NCBI GenBank assembly: GCA_947034895.1 | Contig: OX344762.1 | Location: 79,850,981-79,914,980, forward strand | Direction: 5' to 3' | Source of the DNA: Rhytidiadelphus loreus | Lineage: Eukaryota > Streptophyta > Bryopsida > Hypnales > Hylocomiaceae | Length of the DNA: 64,000 nt | In this document: positions 36,387-47,639 of the stretch, one piece after another | How the letters are laid out: each line of letters begins with the position of its first letter | Position numbering within the stretch: the stretch's first letter is position 1 | Notes under the pieces: generated by a model | Seen by the model: only the letters and a program-made list of their open reading frames with translations | Databases searched by the model: none | Told to the model about the DNA's origin: nothing | Position numbers and translations under genes: made by a program

Positions 36387-38540
36387 TCACAAGCTGTCGT
36401 GATGCTCTGAGCCCTCTGCCTGCCTCTCAATCACAGAGGGAGTTACTTCAATCACTGTTTCTGGATCTACTCCAGCTCTCAAAGCCGCCCTTCCAGTCTC
36501 AAGAAATTTGGCCAGGGCACTTGTAGCATATGCATGAGCCTGTCCCACATTCATGGACTTCCCAAGATGAGGATATTCGGGACGTTGGTGATCTCCGTTT
36601 AATTGGGATGCCAGCTGAATCAACTCTTCCTGAAACTCAGTCAACGGAGCACTTTCATTGGATGGTGAGTGGCGCAACGACCACGGTGCGCTCGGTATCT
36701 CCACTGCATAGCAGAAAAAAGGTTATAAGATACATACTCCGTATTACTTGTTTGTTCGAGCGATCAACACAAATTTCAAAATTTAATGTCATAATACTTC
36801 CAAGTGCAAGGAACACCATTAAAAAGTAAAGAAGTTTGGGGGATCATACTGGGGCAATCTGTCCTTGGTGACTTGCGGTGGGTCACAACATGCTCAAATG
36901 TTCCTGCCCACGCATCCCGTGCTGTCAGAAAATCATCCTTAAGGTTGAATATCTTCTTGACCGTGGCCGGCAACGATGAATGCTCATACTGAGAATCAGG
37001 AGTCGGACCTTCAGGTCCATGTACCACTGCAAAAGAAAAGTAAATTATAAACACGCTTCTCTTTCACATGAATCAATGCACGTCGGCATCCTCAAGAGAA
37101 TGAAAGCTTTGGAGGTAGCATTCACTTCAAGCAAGACTTTCAGACGATCCTTTAACCATCCAGCATCAGACAAGGAACACTGAGGACACATGTCAGATGG
37201 CAAAAAAGAAAGGTGGTCACATACCAGTACCCTTGTTGATCCAAGGAGATATCATGAGAGTGGGCACCCGCACCCCCAGCCTCTTGAAGTCGAAGAAGTA
37301 CGGGGGAGGACCAACCAGCCCATCCGGATTTGGAACATTATTCATTGGGGTTGGTACATGGTCATAAAATCCTCCATGCTCATCGTATGTGATTACAAAG
37401 AGCATCTCCTTCCACTGTGGGCTAGCACGCAAGGTTTCGTAAACTTCTTTCACGAAAGCTTGACCCTCGGACACATCATGAGAAGGATGGTCATCATTAG
37501 CTGGAAGTAATTTCATGTCGAAGTACCGTTGCTCCACAACCACGTAGTTCGGAAGGACCCCCCGCCTTGCATGTTGCTTGAACTTGAGGGTATAATCATG
37601 AAACTTGTTCACAAATTTTACCTTGCGCAAGTTGCGGTAGAACAAAGTTGCAGGGAGGTTTTGATAGTAGATACCAACAGAATGACCAGCATTCATAATT
37701 GAATCAAAAATTGTCTTCTGAGGAAAACCTGCAACTAATTCTTCTTTCACGTTACTCATAGCCCCAAACGAGGTTGCCGAATGCACATAAAACCTGTTAG
37801 GTTGAGTAGAAGTGGGCACGGATGCAAACCAGCGATCGCAGACTGCAAACTCCGAAGCCAGGGCTTTATATGCAGGGACGACCTCTGGCCTGCATCACAT
37901 AAACATGGCAAAGAAATTAAGTACCAAGAACTTCGACGCTCAAAATAAGCTCCACGAAGATATTGCTCAGAGAAGGAGAATCTCCAGATTGATATTGAAC
38001 AAACACCTTCCGACCTTTCGACAGAGAGCCCCCTCAACATTACAAAATATACCACTAGAATTCTTCTGGATAAGATTGACTAAGAGAACGTCATGAGAAT
38101 TTTTACCTGAAGCCACTCATCACTGTTTTAGAGAAGCCCTCGTAGTACATGCTCTCTGCTTGCTGAGCAAAACCGTTCATGGGAGGAGGATTTGCAGTCG
38201 TAATATTGCTCCCAAATATCTGCTCCTGAATTGCTTGGAACGAGTGCCCAGGGTCCGGATCTACAAATTCGGCAATATCGGATACGCATACCAATTCCGA
38301 ATCAGGATCAGTTGTGCTTATGGGATTGCATTCCTTTCCAGTCAAACCATCAATTTCAGGATTCAAGGTTTTGAGCCACCCTAACATGTGATCAAATGAC
38401 CGATTCTCCATAACCATCACTACAACCACCTTGATAGGTCCATCAATTCTTGTCCTCGCAAATGATGGTGTAAGTGCAAGTGACAGGATGAAGAGAAGAC
38501 TCACCAAGCCGCAACGTGTGCGGCTTGGAGACTTCATCAT
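36387..38540 (-). CDS. NPC: Non-specific phospholipase C (plant NPC family)
   Basis: Hydrolyses common membrane phospholipids to diacylglycerol and a phosphorylated head group, as in lipid remodelling and signalling; bacterial relatives are the phosphatidylcholine-type phospholipases of the alkaline-phosphatase fold. Exons (minus): 38540-38107, 37889-37225, 37026-36850, 36703-36387, phases agree, 530 residues, normal for plants. Residues 1-29 form a secretory signal with a hydrophobic core ([12 protein letters not shown]) ending SFA-RT. Motifs in order: [14 protein letters not shown] (~43-57), DPDPGHS (94-100), [15 protein letters not shown] (163-177), [14 protein letters not shown] (313-326), [15 protein letters not shown], then [15 protein letters not shown]. 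The active-site block is complete. Upstream DNA holds a duplicated segment. Which NPC subgroup it belongs to was not resolved. Confidence 0.95.
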
Positions 38541-40720
38541 GTTTCGGTTGAATTTCTGTTCACAGAACGGTCAAAACTGGTTAATGTCACTAGTAATAGG
38601 TATCACATGAACCCCAAGAAAATGGCAAACAGATGGAAGATGTGAATCCACTCATATACAAACAAGGGAAAAAAATGGCGTCTTAGAAATCTGGGAGTGC
38701 ACAGGAGGATACCGAGAGGAGATTGGTATTGATCACAGGCAATATAATTGTGCAATACAAATTCACAAAGCTTAAGACGACGAATTCATTAGACCCCCAT
38801 TGAGAATAGAACGGAGAGCATAGACGAATTCTAGGTCATTTATTCCAAGAGCACCATCTTATGTACATCGTAGCTGACACCAGACAGACTTAAGACGGAA
38901 GTTTACGATGCAGTGTCCTCTCATAAATGTTGCTAGGGGCACAAACCCTACAAAAACACTTCCAGCAATCTAAGAATGGTGACCCTACATGAGTCCTTCT
39001 GTAACTGAGCCTTCTACCTGTATGCAACACAATGGTCTCTAAGCTACATAATATTGCCACCTTATCAACCAAATGTATTTGAAATGGCTGTCGTGTACCA
39101 GTCCCTTGTCGACCTGGTAATAAGGCTCCGATTTTCACGCAATCTCGTGAAAAGTCTAACGATTCTGCACTCGGTGTTTTTCTCCCTTCACACTGTCCAT
39201 TTATAATCTACTTTTCAAAGCTTCAACGCCCGCACCGATCAGATTCTCAATAAATGTGAAAAGTCAAGATTACCATTAACAGAGTCCGTCCAAGATCGCT
39301 ATAAAACCACCCCAAATGCACAAATCATTGCTAAATTTAGAGAATCAACACCGCAAACAATTTCGAAAGCGACTAGACGAATAGCAACGCAAAAACTGAG
39401 TTTTATCCCAGTACGCTACATAATAGTCTCTATGCACATAATGTTGCCGCCTTGTCGGCCAAATGTATTCGAAATGGCTGCCGTGTTGAAGAAAACCAGT
39501 CCCTAGGGAAATAACGCACTGATCGTGTGCACCCTCATGACAAGACGACTAACTCCACGGCGGTCGGTGTCATGCTCTCAGCATGCTCTCCAAATTATCA
39601 TCTACCTTTCAAACCGCACCGATCAGATTCTCAATAAAAACAGAATCCTCAAGAACATCTTCACAGCGTCCGACCAAGATCGCTATTAAACCGCCAAATG
39701 CATAAATCACGGCTAAATTTAGAACCAATTGTCAGAACCCCAAGCCCGCAACCAATTCGAAGGCGACTCAAAACGACTAAGTTCGCACGGCTACAGCAAG
39801 CAGACGCATAACCTTACGCCGTTCAAAATCAAGAAACCTCGCTCGCGAAACCTTTTCAAGAAACCTCAAGAAACCTTTTCAAACATTACAACAGCCACCG
39901 CAACGAAACTCACGCCCACCAAAAACTCGAAAACAAAAAAAGAATTCACTCCAACTACAGAACAACACACAGTCCCTCCTTCTCCATCACAAAAGCACAA
40001 CAAGCCACCACAGTTTCAAAACCAAAAATCAAAACATCTCTTGATTCATTCCGCCATTCCGCCATTCCTCTTCATTCCGAAATTTCACTCTCGAATGACA
40101 ACAACAAGCCTCAATTCGTACCTGCCGATGAAGACGACGATGGTGCGCCGCGACAGAAGAGACGACAAGTTCCCTTCGCTCCAACTCTTCACCTACTCAA
40201 ATTATTGTCCCGGGGTTCGCTTGAGAAAAGAGAACCGTGTTCCTGGTGGCTATATGAGGTCATTGAATCAGCAGCAATTGGGGAAGGAAGCATCCCGTCC
40301 ATGGGGAGGAAACGAAGCAGCCAAAGCAATGCAATCGTGGCCGGGAGGGAAGGTCAACAAAAGAGTAACTTAATTACGGGGAGCGCAGCCCGGCCGCCCT
40401 GCCTGACTACTACTGTTGTGATGACTCTAGCCTCGGAAGGGCGGGACGACAACAAGGCCTTGGGTTTCCTGTTTCTTTCCAGGAATGTGCTCGGTCGTCT
40501 TTTTCTTTATCGGGTTTACTGGGAGTGGCTTTTTTCGGTGGAAGGAGGGTCTTGGGGAGGTGTTGACGTGGCGTGTCTTGGGAGGTATCATCCATTTGGG
40601 TTCTATGTTATCTTCTACCAGGTCAGCTGGACGGGCAGCATTTTTTCTACTGGCGAAATTTCACCAGGTCCCACAAAAAGTTACGTACGTGTGAAATTGT
40701 AATATTGTTTACCAATGAGG
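38541..40720 (-). promoter_or_regulatory. Upstream region of the phospholipase gene
   Basis: About 2 kb of moderately GC-rich DNA upstream of the minus-strand phospholipase. It includes the tandem duplication at 39.0-39.8 kb and a GC-rich stretch near 40.1-40.6 kb. A 214-residue plus-strand frame (39729-40373, opening on TTG) and an overlapping 165-residue frame (40205-40702) are open but low-complexity and unlike known proteins. I treat the block as leader and promoter; the frames could instead mark an unrecognised plus-strand transcript. Confidence 0.35.
39033..39772. repeat. Tandem duplication upstream of the phospholipase gene
   Basis: Two diverged copies, 39033-39380 and 39423-39772. 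Both contain CCAAATGTATT(T/C)GAAATGGCTG, CCGCACCGATCAGATTCTCA, ACCATCGCT-like AAGATCGCTAT(A/T)AAACC, CAAATGCA(C/T)AAATCA and GCTAAATTTAGA. The CGCTATAAAACC in copy 1 and CGCTATTAAACC in copy 2 look like TATA boxes, but on the plus strand. Confidence 0.85.
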
Positions 40721-40784
40721 GAAGGGTCCCCTTTTGCATCCTTGGAAAGGGGCCTCTATGGTGAACAAAGTTGTCTTATATATG

Positions 40785-41025
40785 GCTCTTCAGCCCAACC
40801 CAAACCTTGCTATAACTGGTAAGTCCCTCGCCTGCTTCTAGGGAGGCATAATATCTTCCGAACATAGGGAGGACCACTGGGATTCTTTTTCTCTAGAAGA
40901 AATGCAGCCAACCCCAAACCTTGCTTTAATTGGTAAGTCTCTCACATGGCATCTAAGGAGGTATAATACCTTTCCAATATGGGGAGGACCATTGGGATGA
41001 TTGTTCTCTAGAAAAAATGTTGGCA
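40785..41025. repeat. Tandem duplication, ~118-bp unit, two copies
   Basis: Both units contain CCCAAACCTTGCT(A/T)TAA, TGGTAAGTC, GGAGG(C/T)ATAATA and GGGAGGACCA(C/T)TGGGAT, then TCTCTAGAA. No gene recognised nearby. Confidence 0.85.
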
Positions 41026-41224
41026 GGGAGAATCAACCCATGAGTATAAGTAGGTGGTAATAACATTGGAATTTTTTAATTACTATGGATGGAAATTTTG
41101 AGTTTATATATAGAATCAAAAACCCTTAATTAGCTTGGAAGGAGGGTTGTTTAGAGATAAAAAAATCAACCAATTTCAAATTATTGAGCAAGTTTTTCAA
41201 GGTAGAGATTATGGATTGATTTGC

Positions 41225-42080
41225 CCAAATGTTGAATTAACCCCTAAAAGACCAAACACCATTTTTTGGCAATATAACAATTTTAGGCAGCTCATTGCAA
41301 ACAATTTTTTTTTTTTCTTTGAAAATTTCACACAATGTGTACCTGAGGAGTAGTTTAAGGAACAATTATTTTCATAATTTTTTACTACATGGTTAAAAAG
41401 TTATTGCACAATATGTAATTTTCAACAATTGGCACACAGTCTGGGCAGACCAAAAAAATTCTTTAAAAATTACTTTTTAAAAAAATAAAAAATAGAAATT
41501 GGTTTTTTAGATTTATATATATGTAGAAAGCTTTCAATCATTCCATTTTCATTCACAAGATGAAAGTTATGAGGTGTTCTAGTTTGCAAGTAGTTATGGA
41601 TTCCCCACTCGAAAATAAACTTTGGACTCCTTTATTTAATTCAATTTTTATATTTTTTTAAATAAATAAAAATATAAGATGTAGATTTTTTATTACTACA
41701 TTACCACCATTGGGATTGGAATTTTTTGATTTTATAATTAAATTCTTAACAATGTAGTGTTTTGAATCACTTTGTACTTCTTTCTACTTTTTTCTATTTT
41801 TTCCTATATATAGTGCAATTCCAAATAATCTAAAAAAATTCAAGCATGTAGCCAGCTTGACTGAGGAATGAATCCAAAAAGTACCCACCATTTTGAACAT
41901 TTTTTCATACAAATGTGACCTTGTGAAGTGCAATTGCACGTATTTTCACAAGGCCAAAAAAATGATTTGTGTCACTTCAAACGTTAATATCTTGCAATCT
42001 ACACGGTGTAAAATTTTGAATTTTTTTTCACATCTTTTCAAAATATTTTACTACAAGATCCTATAGTTACATATGTCTAA
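41225..42080 (+). repeat. Dispersed repeat R4, copy 2
   Basis: Shares with the next copy: TTAACCCCTAAAAGACCAAA, GAAATTGGTTTTTTAGATTT, AATCATTCCATTTTCATTCA, AAGATGAAAGTTATGAG, ATGAATCCAAAAAGTACCCA, CACTTCAAACGTTAATATCT and TGCAATCTACAC. It is the longest copy and extends further than the 12.8 kb one. Confidence 0.8.
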
Positions 42081-43164
42081 AAAATTCATTTAAATTTTGG
42101 TGCTTATATCATAAATGGCAGTTTTGTGGAGCGTTTTTGGTGAAAACATAGTCTCTAACTTGTAGGGGTTAACAATTTAGTGCCTTTGGTGAAATGTGAA
42201 TATGTTATTGAACTTCAATTTTAACTTCCATGAACTGTAAAGATTAATTCCTAAGGGGCTTGAATATGAGTGGCAACCTAGTGCAAAAAGGTGTGTTTTG
42301 AATGCAAAGTTGTATTTGAATGGGGAAGGAAGTTTAAAATGGTTTGATTTTTTGTAAACTTAAAAGTGTGGAAGTTCCTACTATATAGAACTTATGAATT
42401 TTTGTGATAATGAATGATATTATCAAGAATATATTATACTCGTAAAACTAAGAAAAATGGTGCAATTTCTCATATACAATGATTTTGTTAGGGCATGACA
42501 ATGAAGGAAAGCTCCAAATCCAATGCCAATTTTTGTGCGCATTGACATGCCAATCAAGAATATTGTTGTGGTAATAATTTTGTACCACCCATTTTGTGGA
42601 ATTCCTGAAAAATGTTTATACAACAAAAGGTTAGAAAATAGAATATAATAATTGAAGGATAGGGTTGGAACATTTTTGCCAAAAATAATTTCCAAGAAAA
42701 TAAGGTTTGGCAAATGATTAAAATGAATTTTTTTGTATAATATTCTTTTTTTCACCATGAAAAAATATTGTTTTTTGAAAATTATTTTCACGAAAATGTT
42801 GGAATTTGTTTTTGGAATGATTTTCCAACACAACTATATTAAGTTTGTATCATATTAGTAAAAAGGATTGTGTGTATATGTGTGTGGTGATCGTATGTGT
42901 GAATAGCAACCTTTGTTCTATGTTAAGTATCACATACTCTTGAAGTATATCATTCCTTCTCTTCAATGTGACATTCCTTCCTTTTAAAGTGTCATTCATG
43001 CTCCCTAATAATACAAGGACTTTTGAACATGAATACAATGAATAGATTAAGAAATTTTACTAGTTTATACTATAGTTTTTTCAAAATACCAATCATATTG
43101 ATTTGTATTAAATTGTATTGTAGTTCAATTTCCAAATTAACTCCAACCATGCATTATGAATGGT

Positions 43165-43890
43165 ATACATTAACCCCTAAACATCCAAACAACGTTTTTT
43201 GGCAACATAGCAATTTGGGGCAACTCACTACAAACGGAGTTTTTCTTTTTTTTCTTTGAAATTTGAAATTGATTCTCTGGATTTTTATATATGTGATAAG
43301 CTTTGAATCATTCCATTTTGATTAATGAGATGAAAGTTACGAGTAATTTTAGTTTGGGTTAGTTTGTAAGTAGTTATGGGATCTCTACTCTAAAATAAAC
43401 TTTGAAGTTCTTTATTTAATTAAATTTTAAATATTTTTGGAAAAAAATAAAAACATTAGGTGTATATTGTGTATTAAAACATTACAACCATTGGGATTGG
43501 AATTTTTCAATTCTATAAATAAATTTTTAACAATCTGGTATTTTTTATTATTCTCTACTTCTTTCTACTTACTATTTTTTTCCTATATGTTGTACAATTC
43601 CAAATGATCTAAATTTTTCAAGCATGTAGCCAACCTGACTTGAGGAATGAATCCAAAGAGTACCCACCATTTTGGACATTTTTTCATACAAATGTGTTCT
43701 TGTGAAGTGCAGCTGCCCATATTTTCACAGGGCCAAAAAAAGGATTTCTGTCACTTCAAACGTTAATATCTTGCAATCTACACAATGTAAAATTCTGAAA
43801 TTTTTTCCACATCTTCTCTAACTATTTTACTACAAGATCCTATGGTTACATTTGTCCAGAAAAAAGTTTCATCTAAAATTTGGTGCTTGT
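43165..43890 (+). repeat. Dispersed repeat R4, copy 3
   Basis: Collinear with copy 2 but missing about 120 bases near its left part. Shared blocks include AATCATTCCATTTTGATTAA, GAGTACCCACCATTTTGGAC, CACTTCAAACGTTAATATCT and CTACAAGATCCTATGGTTAC. Copies 2 and 3 lie in direct orientation about 1.9 kb apart. Confidence 0.8.
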
Positions 43891-44219
43891 AAATGCAAGG
43901 GCAATTCTTTACTTTGAGGAATCCACTAGTTTGGAGCTAATTTTCCCCAAAGGTAGTCTAGATTTCCAAAAATTATAAAGATGTATTGTAAAATGCAAAT
44001 CAAAAGAATAGTTTAATAATGAATCTCAAACAATAGTTGTAAATATGAACCATATATCATGTCTATATGGTTAAATCAACTAGTACTTAAACATGACATA
44101 AACCAATATCCTTCAATAAAATTGGTGATTTCAAAAAAAATCTAAAATATTATTGTTATTTTTGAGTAAAAAATGTTATTTTGTCCTCAAATTTTTTGTA
44201 ATGCTTGGTCAACTAATTA

Positions 44220-44590
44220 CCTTGGTCATAGGGCCTTGTCCTTCTAAGGTTAATAATATAAAGATACTACAAACCTACAAGGTTCGATGGATGACTTTCC
44301 TATAGAAACAAAGAATGTACCTGTAGGTCTAATAATCAAAATATTTTGGTGACTACCTTGATCATGGGGCCACATCCTTCCACTGGTAGAAAACTATATC
44401 ATAGTCAACAAAATCTAGATGACATTTTGTTGACTACAACATAGTTTTCAGAAATTTGCGTTCACTGCAACGCGAATTTCAAAAAATTGAGTTGCAGTCA
44501 ACAAAAATGTCATCTAGATTTTATTGACTGTAACACAATTTTCTACTAGTGTTCCAAGGTTAACCCTTAACCCTTGAACGCCTTAATCCT
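44220..44590 (+). repeat. Dispersed repeat R2, copy 2, interrupted by a MITE
   Basis: Contains GGTTCGATGGATGACTTTCC, AAGAATGTACCTGTAGGTCT, TTTTGGTGACTACCTTGATC and ATGGGGCCACATCCTTC. The CACTA-type MITE is inserted at that point, and CCAAGGTTAACCC continues after it. Confidence 0.7.
44381..44551. mobile_element. CACTA-type MITE, 171 bp
   Basis: Ends are CACTGGTAGAAAACT and, on the minus strand, CACTAGTAGAAAATT, flanked by TTC on both sides, as expected for the three-base target duplication of CACTA (En/Spm) elements. The arms stay paired well inside (AGTCAACAAAATCTAGATGA against AGTCAATAAAATCTAGATGA), so the whole element is a near-perfect foldback. Confidence 0.85.
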
Positions 44591-44889
44591 TTTATGAATT
44601 TTGGCACATTTTTCCTTATATCTTTGTACAAAAATATCATTTACTAGAATTTCATGAAATTGGTCATTTTAAGGAAGGTTGTCTTTTTTATATTCAAGTA
44701 TCACATTAGATGAATGAGAAATTGGTTGTACGAAATAGTGCATTCAAGGCCTTTGTTTGTGGTTCAAAATATGAACGTCAGAGCGCTTAATCCTTAAACG
44801 ACGAAGGGGTGATCATACTTTTTCATTACCTTGTGAATCATCGGCTTTAGAAATAGCAAGAGCACTCATTAGAAGTCAAACTACTATAA

Positions 44890-45279
44890 GAGCGCCTCTC
44901 CATTGCCTCCTGGACCTCCAGGATCGGAGGGGTCCAGGAGGGCGCCATTGAACAAGCGTTCCGGCCTGGAGGTCTAGGCTCCAGCCCGCGCATTCCGGGC
45001 GCGTAGGGCTGGAGGGGCCGTACCCTCCCCTGGACCCCCTATTTCAAGAAAAAGATCTTTGTGTTGTGATAATTTTGGGTGTTCCGCAAAAGACAATTGG
45101 AGCCGCGCTGGGTCCCCCCTCGAAATCTGCCGGGCTAGGCCCCCCTCAAAACCTGTTTCCAATCGTTTTTGGCCTCTAGGACCCCAATGGAGACCACTCG
45201 GACGGGTCCAGCGCCTCCGACCTGGAGGTCCGGGCGGCTCCAGCTCTTGGAGGTCCAAGAGCGCAATGGAGAGTGGCTC
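44890..45279. mobile_element. GC-rich PIF/Harbinger (Tourist-like) MITE, 390 bp
   Basis: Left end GAGCGCCTCTCCATTGC; the right end on the minus strand reads GAGCCACTCTCCATTGCGC. TAA flanks both ends (44887-44889 and 45280-45282), matching the three-base target duplication of PIF/Harbinger elements. Subterminal CTCCTGGACCTCCAGG-like segments are also mirrored. It is strikingly GC-rich in an AT-rich setting and is absent from the related R3 copy at 8.1 kb. An open 94-residue minus-strand frame inside is Pro/Gly/Arg-rich and not judged coding. Confidence 0.85.
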
Positions 45280-45282
45280 TAA

Positions 45283-45420
45283 AAGACCTCCCCTTTTTAC
45301 AACAAAATTCCAAGGATGAATAGTTGCACTTCTGTCCTACTACAAGGATTCTTTGTCATCCATCAAACGCAAAACGTCCTCCTCAATGTTTAAGGGTTAA
45401 GGATTAACGACGCTAAGGCT
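45283..45420 (+). repeat. Dispersed repeat R3, copy interrupted by the GC-rich MITE
   Basis: Continues AAGACCTCCCC, AAAATTCCAAGGATGAATA and GGATTCTTTGTCATCCATC, parallel to 8.1 kb. The left part, CAAACTACTATA, lies just before the MITE at about 44878-44889. Confidence 0.7.
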
Positions 45421-45424
45421 GAAA

Positions 45425-45545
45425 AGTGGCCGGTGGATGACTTGACTGTCTAGTTTAGAAAAAAAAAATGCACCTATTTGGTCCAATAATTGGAGCATTT
45501 GGGTGACTACCGTGGTCATGGGGACGTGTCGTTGAAGGGTTTAGG
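45425..45545 (+). repeat. Dispersed repeat R2, copy 3
   Basis: Contains AAAAGTGGCCGGTGGATGAC, ATGCACCTATTTGGTCCAAT, GGGTGACTACCGTGGTCATG and a following GGGGACGTGTC. The inverted 52.5 kb copy is its closest match. Confidence 0.7.
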
Positions 45546-45895
45546 GTTAAGATAACGCCTGTCCCGAGTGGGTTGATTTGGATGAACCTAACTGAAATTG
45601 GTAAGTTACTGGTGAATCCTTCTGGGCCCAGATACTTCTGACCCAAAGCCCCAAACTCCGGCCGATTGGCTTGGAAGGAAGATTTTCTTCGGCGGAATAT
45701 CTGAATGCCAGCTGGTGGACTCACTACTTACTACTCAGTACTCACTACAGAAGCAACCAACTGCATTCCAAGTTTTCAATGCTCGTGCTCATTTCTGGTC
45801 GCAACAACCCACGTGGCAAGAAGAAATTAGAAATTAAAGTGTTCAAGATAGAGCAGAAACATGGTTCCTAATAAGGTAGTACTAAATTTTTGTTA

Positions 45896-46032
45896 AGGTA
45901 GGCTGCTCTAAAAGCGACCGTGTTCTAAATGCCACCCCTCTCTAAGAATAAGTGACATGTTGCTTGAAATATCTATTACTCTCAATGATTAGTTAGATAG
46001 GCTTAAATGGTCGCTTTAAGAGCAAACTACCT
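45896..46032. mobile_element. Stowaway-like MITE with TA flanks, 137 bp
   Basis: Left end AGGTAGGCTGCTCTAAAAGC; the right end on the minus strand reads AGGTAGTTTGCTCTTAAAGC. TA lies on both sides. The same AGGTAG terminus and TA flanks occur in the 56.1 kb element. Confidence 0.8.
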
Positions 46033-46200
46033 TAGGCCAATCCTTTCAATCCCATTTTAGACTCAACCCGTCCCTACGTGAACTAAATACATTTTTCAAG
46101 AGAGAAGGAGAGAAAAACGTTTGGTTCCTAGACATACGTAAATTTTTTTGGTTAGTTAATGATCCCACGACAAAGTCCGTAGGTCACAAAATACAATTTA

Positions 46201-46769
46201 GGGGCACTTCACACTATGGGCGTCCAAGTTGAAAGGCCGTGGGATTGAGAGGCCAAACTTTGTTGAGAGTCCAAAGAAATGAGCAATAAATAGGCAATAA
46301 AATGTAGGAATTGGAGCCTTTGGCCAACCATAGTATGAAGCTCCAAAGACCAAGCCCAAAGTTCAAACCCTTGGCAATGAACTCCCATTGCCTCTCAACT
46401 TGGACGGACATAGTGTAAAGCCTCCAAAAGTCAAGCCCAAAATTTAAACTCTAAGCAATGAACTACCGCGACCTCTTCATTTTGCTAGCTATAGTATGAA
46501 GCCCAAGGTCCTAACCCATACCAATCTAATGATTGAGATATGGTCATAAGTCGATATCCTCTCAAGTCATAGTTTGGGTCTTCAAATTCCCTTTAAGAAT
46601 TCATCACTATGTAGGCAATTTATTGACACATAGGTAGTTGGAGGGCAATGGCCTTTGGACTTGTGCCTTTTAGTGTGAAGGGCTAAGAGGCCGATTTCTT
46701 GGTTTCTTGAGATTTGAATTGGTGGAAACCCACGGCCTCTCAACCTTTGGCTACAATGTGAAGTTACCC
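46201..46769. mobile_element. Non-autonomous inverted-repeat element with internal repeats
   Basis: Left end GGGGCACTTCACACTATGGG followed by AAAGGCCGTGGG; the right end on the minus strand reads GGGTAACTTCACATTGTAGC then GAGAGGCCGTGGG. Inside, ~83-bp direct units begin near 46329, 46411 and 46494 (TAGTATGAAGCTCCAAAGAC, TAGTGTAAAGCCTCCAAAAG, TAGTATGAAGCCCAAGG). Their ends are inverted copies of the element terminus. Target duplication was not clear and no transposase is encoded. Confidence 0.7.
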
Positions 46770-47639
46770 TTGTACTATGTTAGGGATATTACAACAAAGC
46801 AAGATGATGGAAAAAAAAACTTTGTCATCTTTCATAGAAAACCAAGCAATTCAAGAATTTTGATTCCTGAAATTCTTGAATTGCGCTTGATTGTGTGTCA
46901 CCCTACCTTACCTAACAATGTAGATATATATGCTACATAGATATAATTATATCGAGTGATGAGAATAAGATATGGAGTTGCCAAACAATGTACCAAAGAG
47001 TGTGATAGTGAGGAACACTTACAACTTGCTCAATTTTCTTTTGGATTTTTACATATTACTCATGTGACAATTATGTGTAAGATGAAGACACCTATTTATG
47101 ATATTTTATAATATATCCATTTGATTTACATATTTTATAGTAACAAGAAGGCCTTGACAAATTTTTGGCCTAAACTCAAATAGAATTGGCAAAAAATACC
47201 CTCCACTCCAATCCCAAATTCCTATACCTTTGTTGTTGACCTTTTGGCCAAGTCATTTTTGGCACTAAGAACAAACTTTCATATGGTGTCACAGTTGAAG
47301 ATGAATTTTTAAATAATCTATAGTCAGAATTGCCTTTGCCCAATTTCATGATGCTTTCATTTGTATGCAAGTAGGGAGAAACTACATTTTAGCAGTAGTT
47401 TTGCCTTGTTGTCAAGCTAAATGCAATCAATAAGTTGAAGTCCATTGTTAAATGAAAAGTTCTAAAATTTAGAATCACCCACTTTACATGAACCTTCCCT
47501 GAAAATTTTGCCTCCCAACAATTTTAATCTCCTCTTGCAACCATTGCACATTTCTATGGAGAATTAAGAAAAAATTATGTCTTTTATGCAATATTTGGTA
47601 GATTTTAAGTAAATGAAATTTTGCCTTTAACCCTATAAG

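Noticed and set aside
39729..40702. Overlapping 214- and 165-residue plus-strand ORFs
   Set aside because: The first opens on TTG and is low-complexity (Lys/Thr/Pro-rich). Neither has a domain, and both lie in the GC-richer upstream zone of the phospholipase. Kept only as a remark.
44974..45319. ORFs rich in Gly/Pro/Arg on both strands
   Set aside because: They fall inside the GC-rich MITE. The composition explains the open frames.
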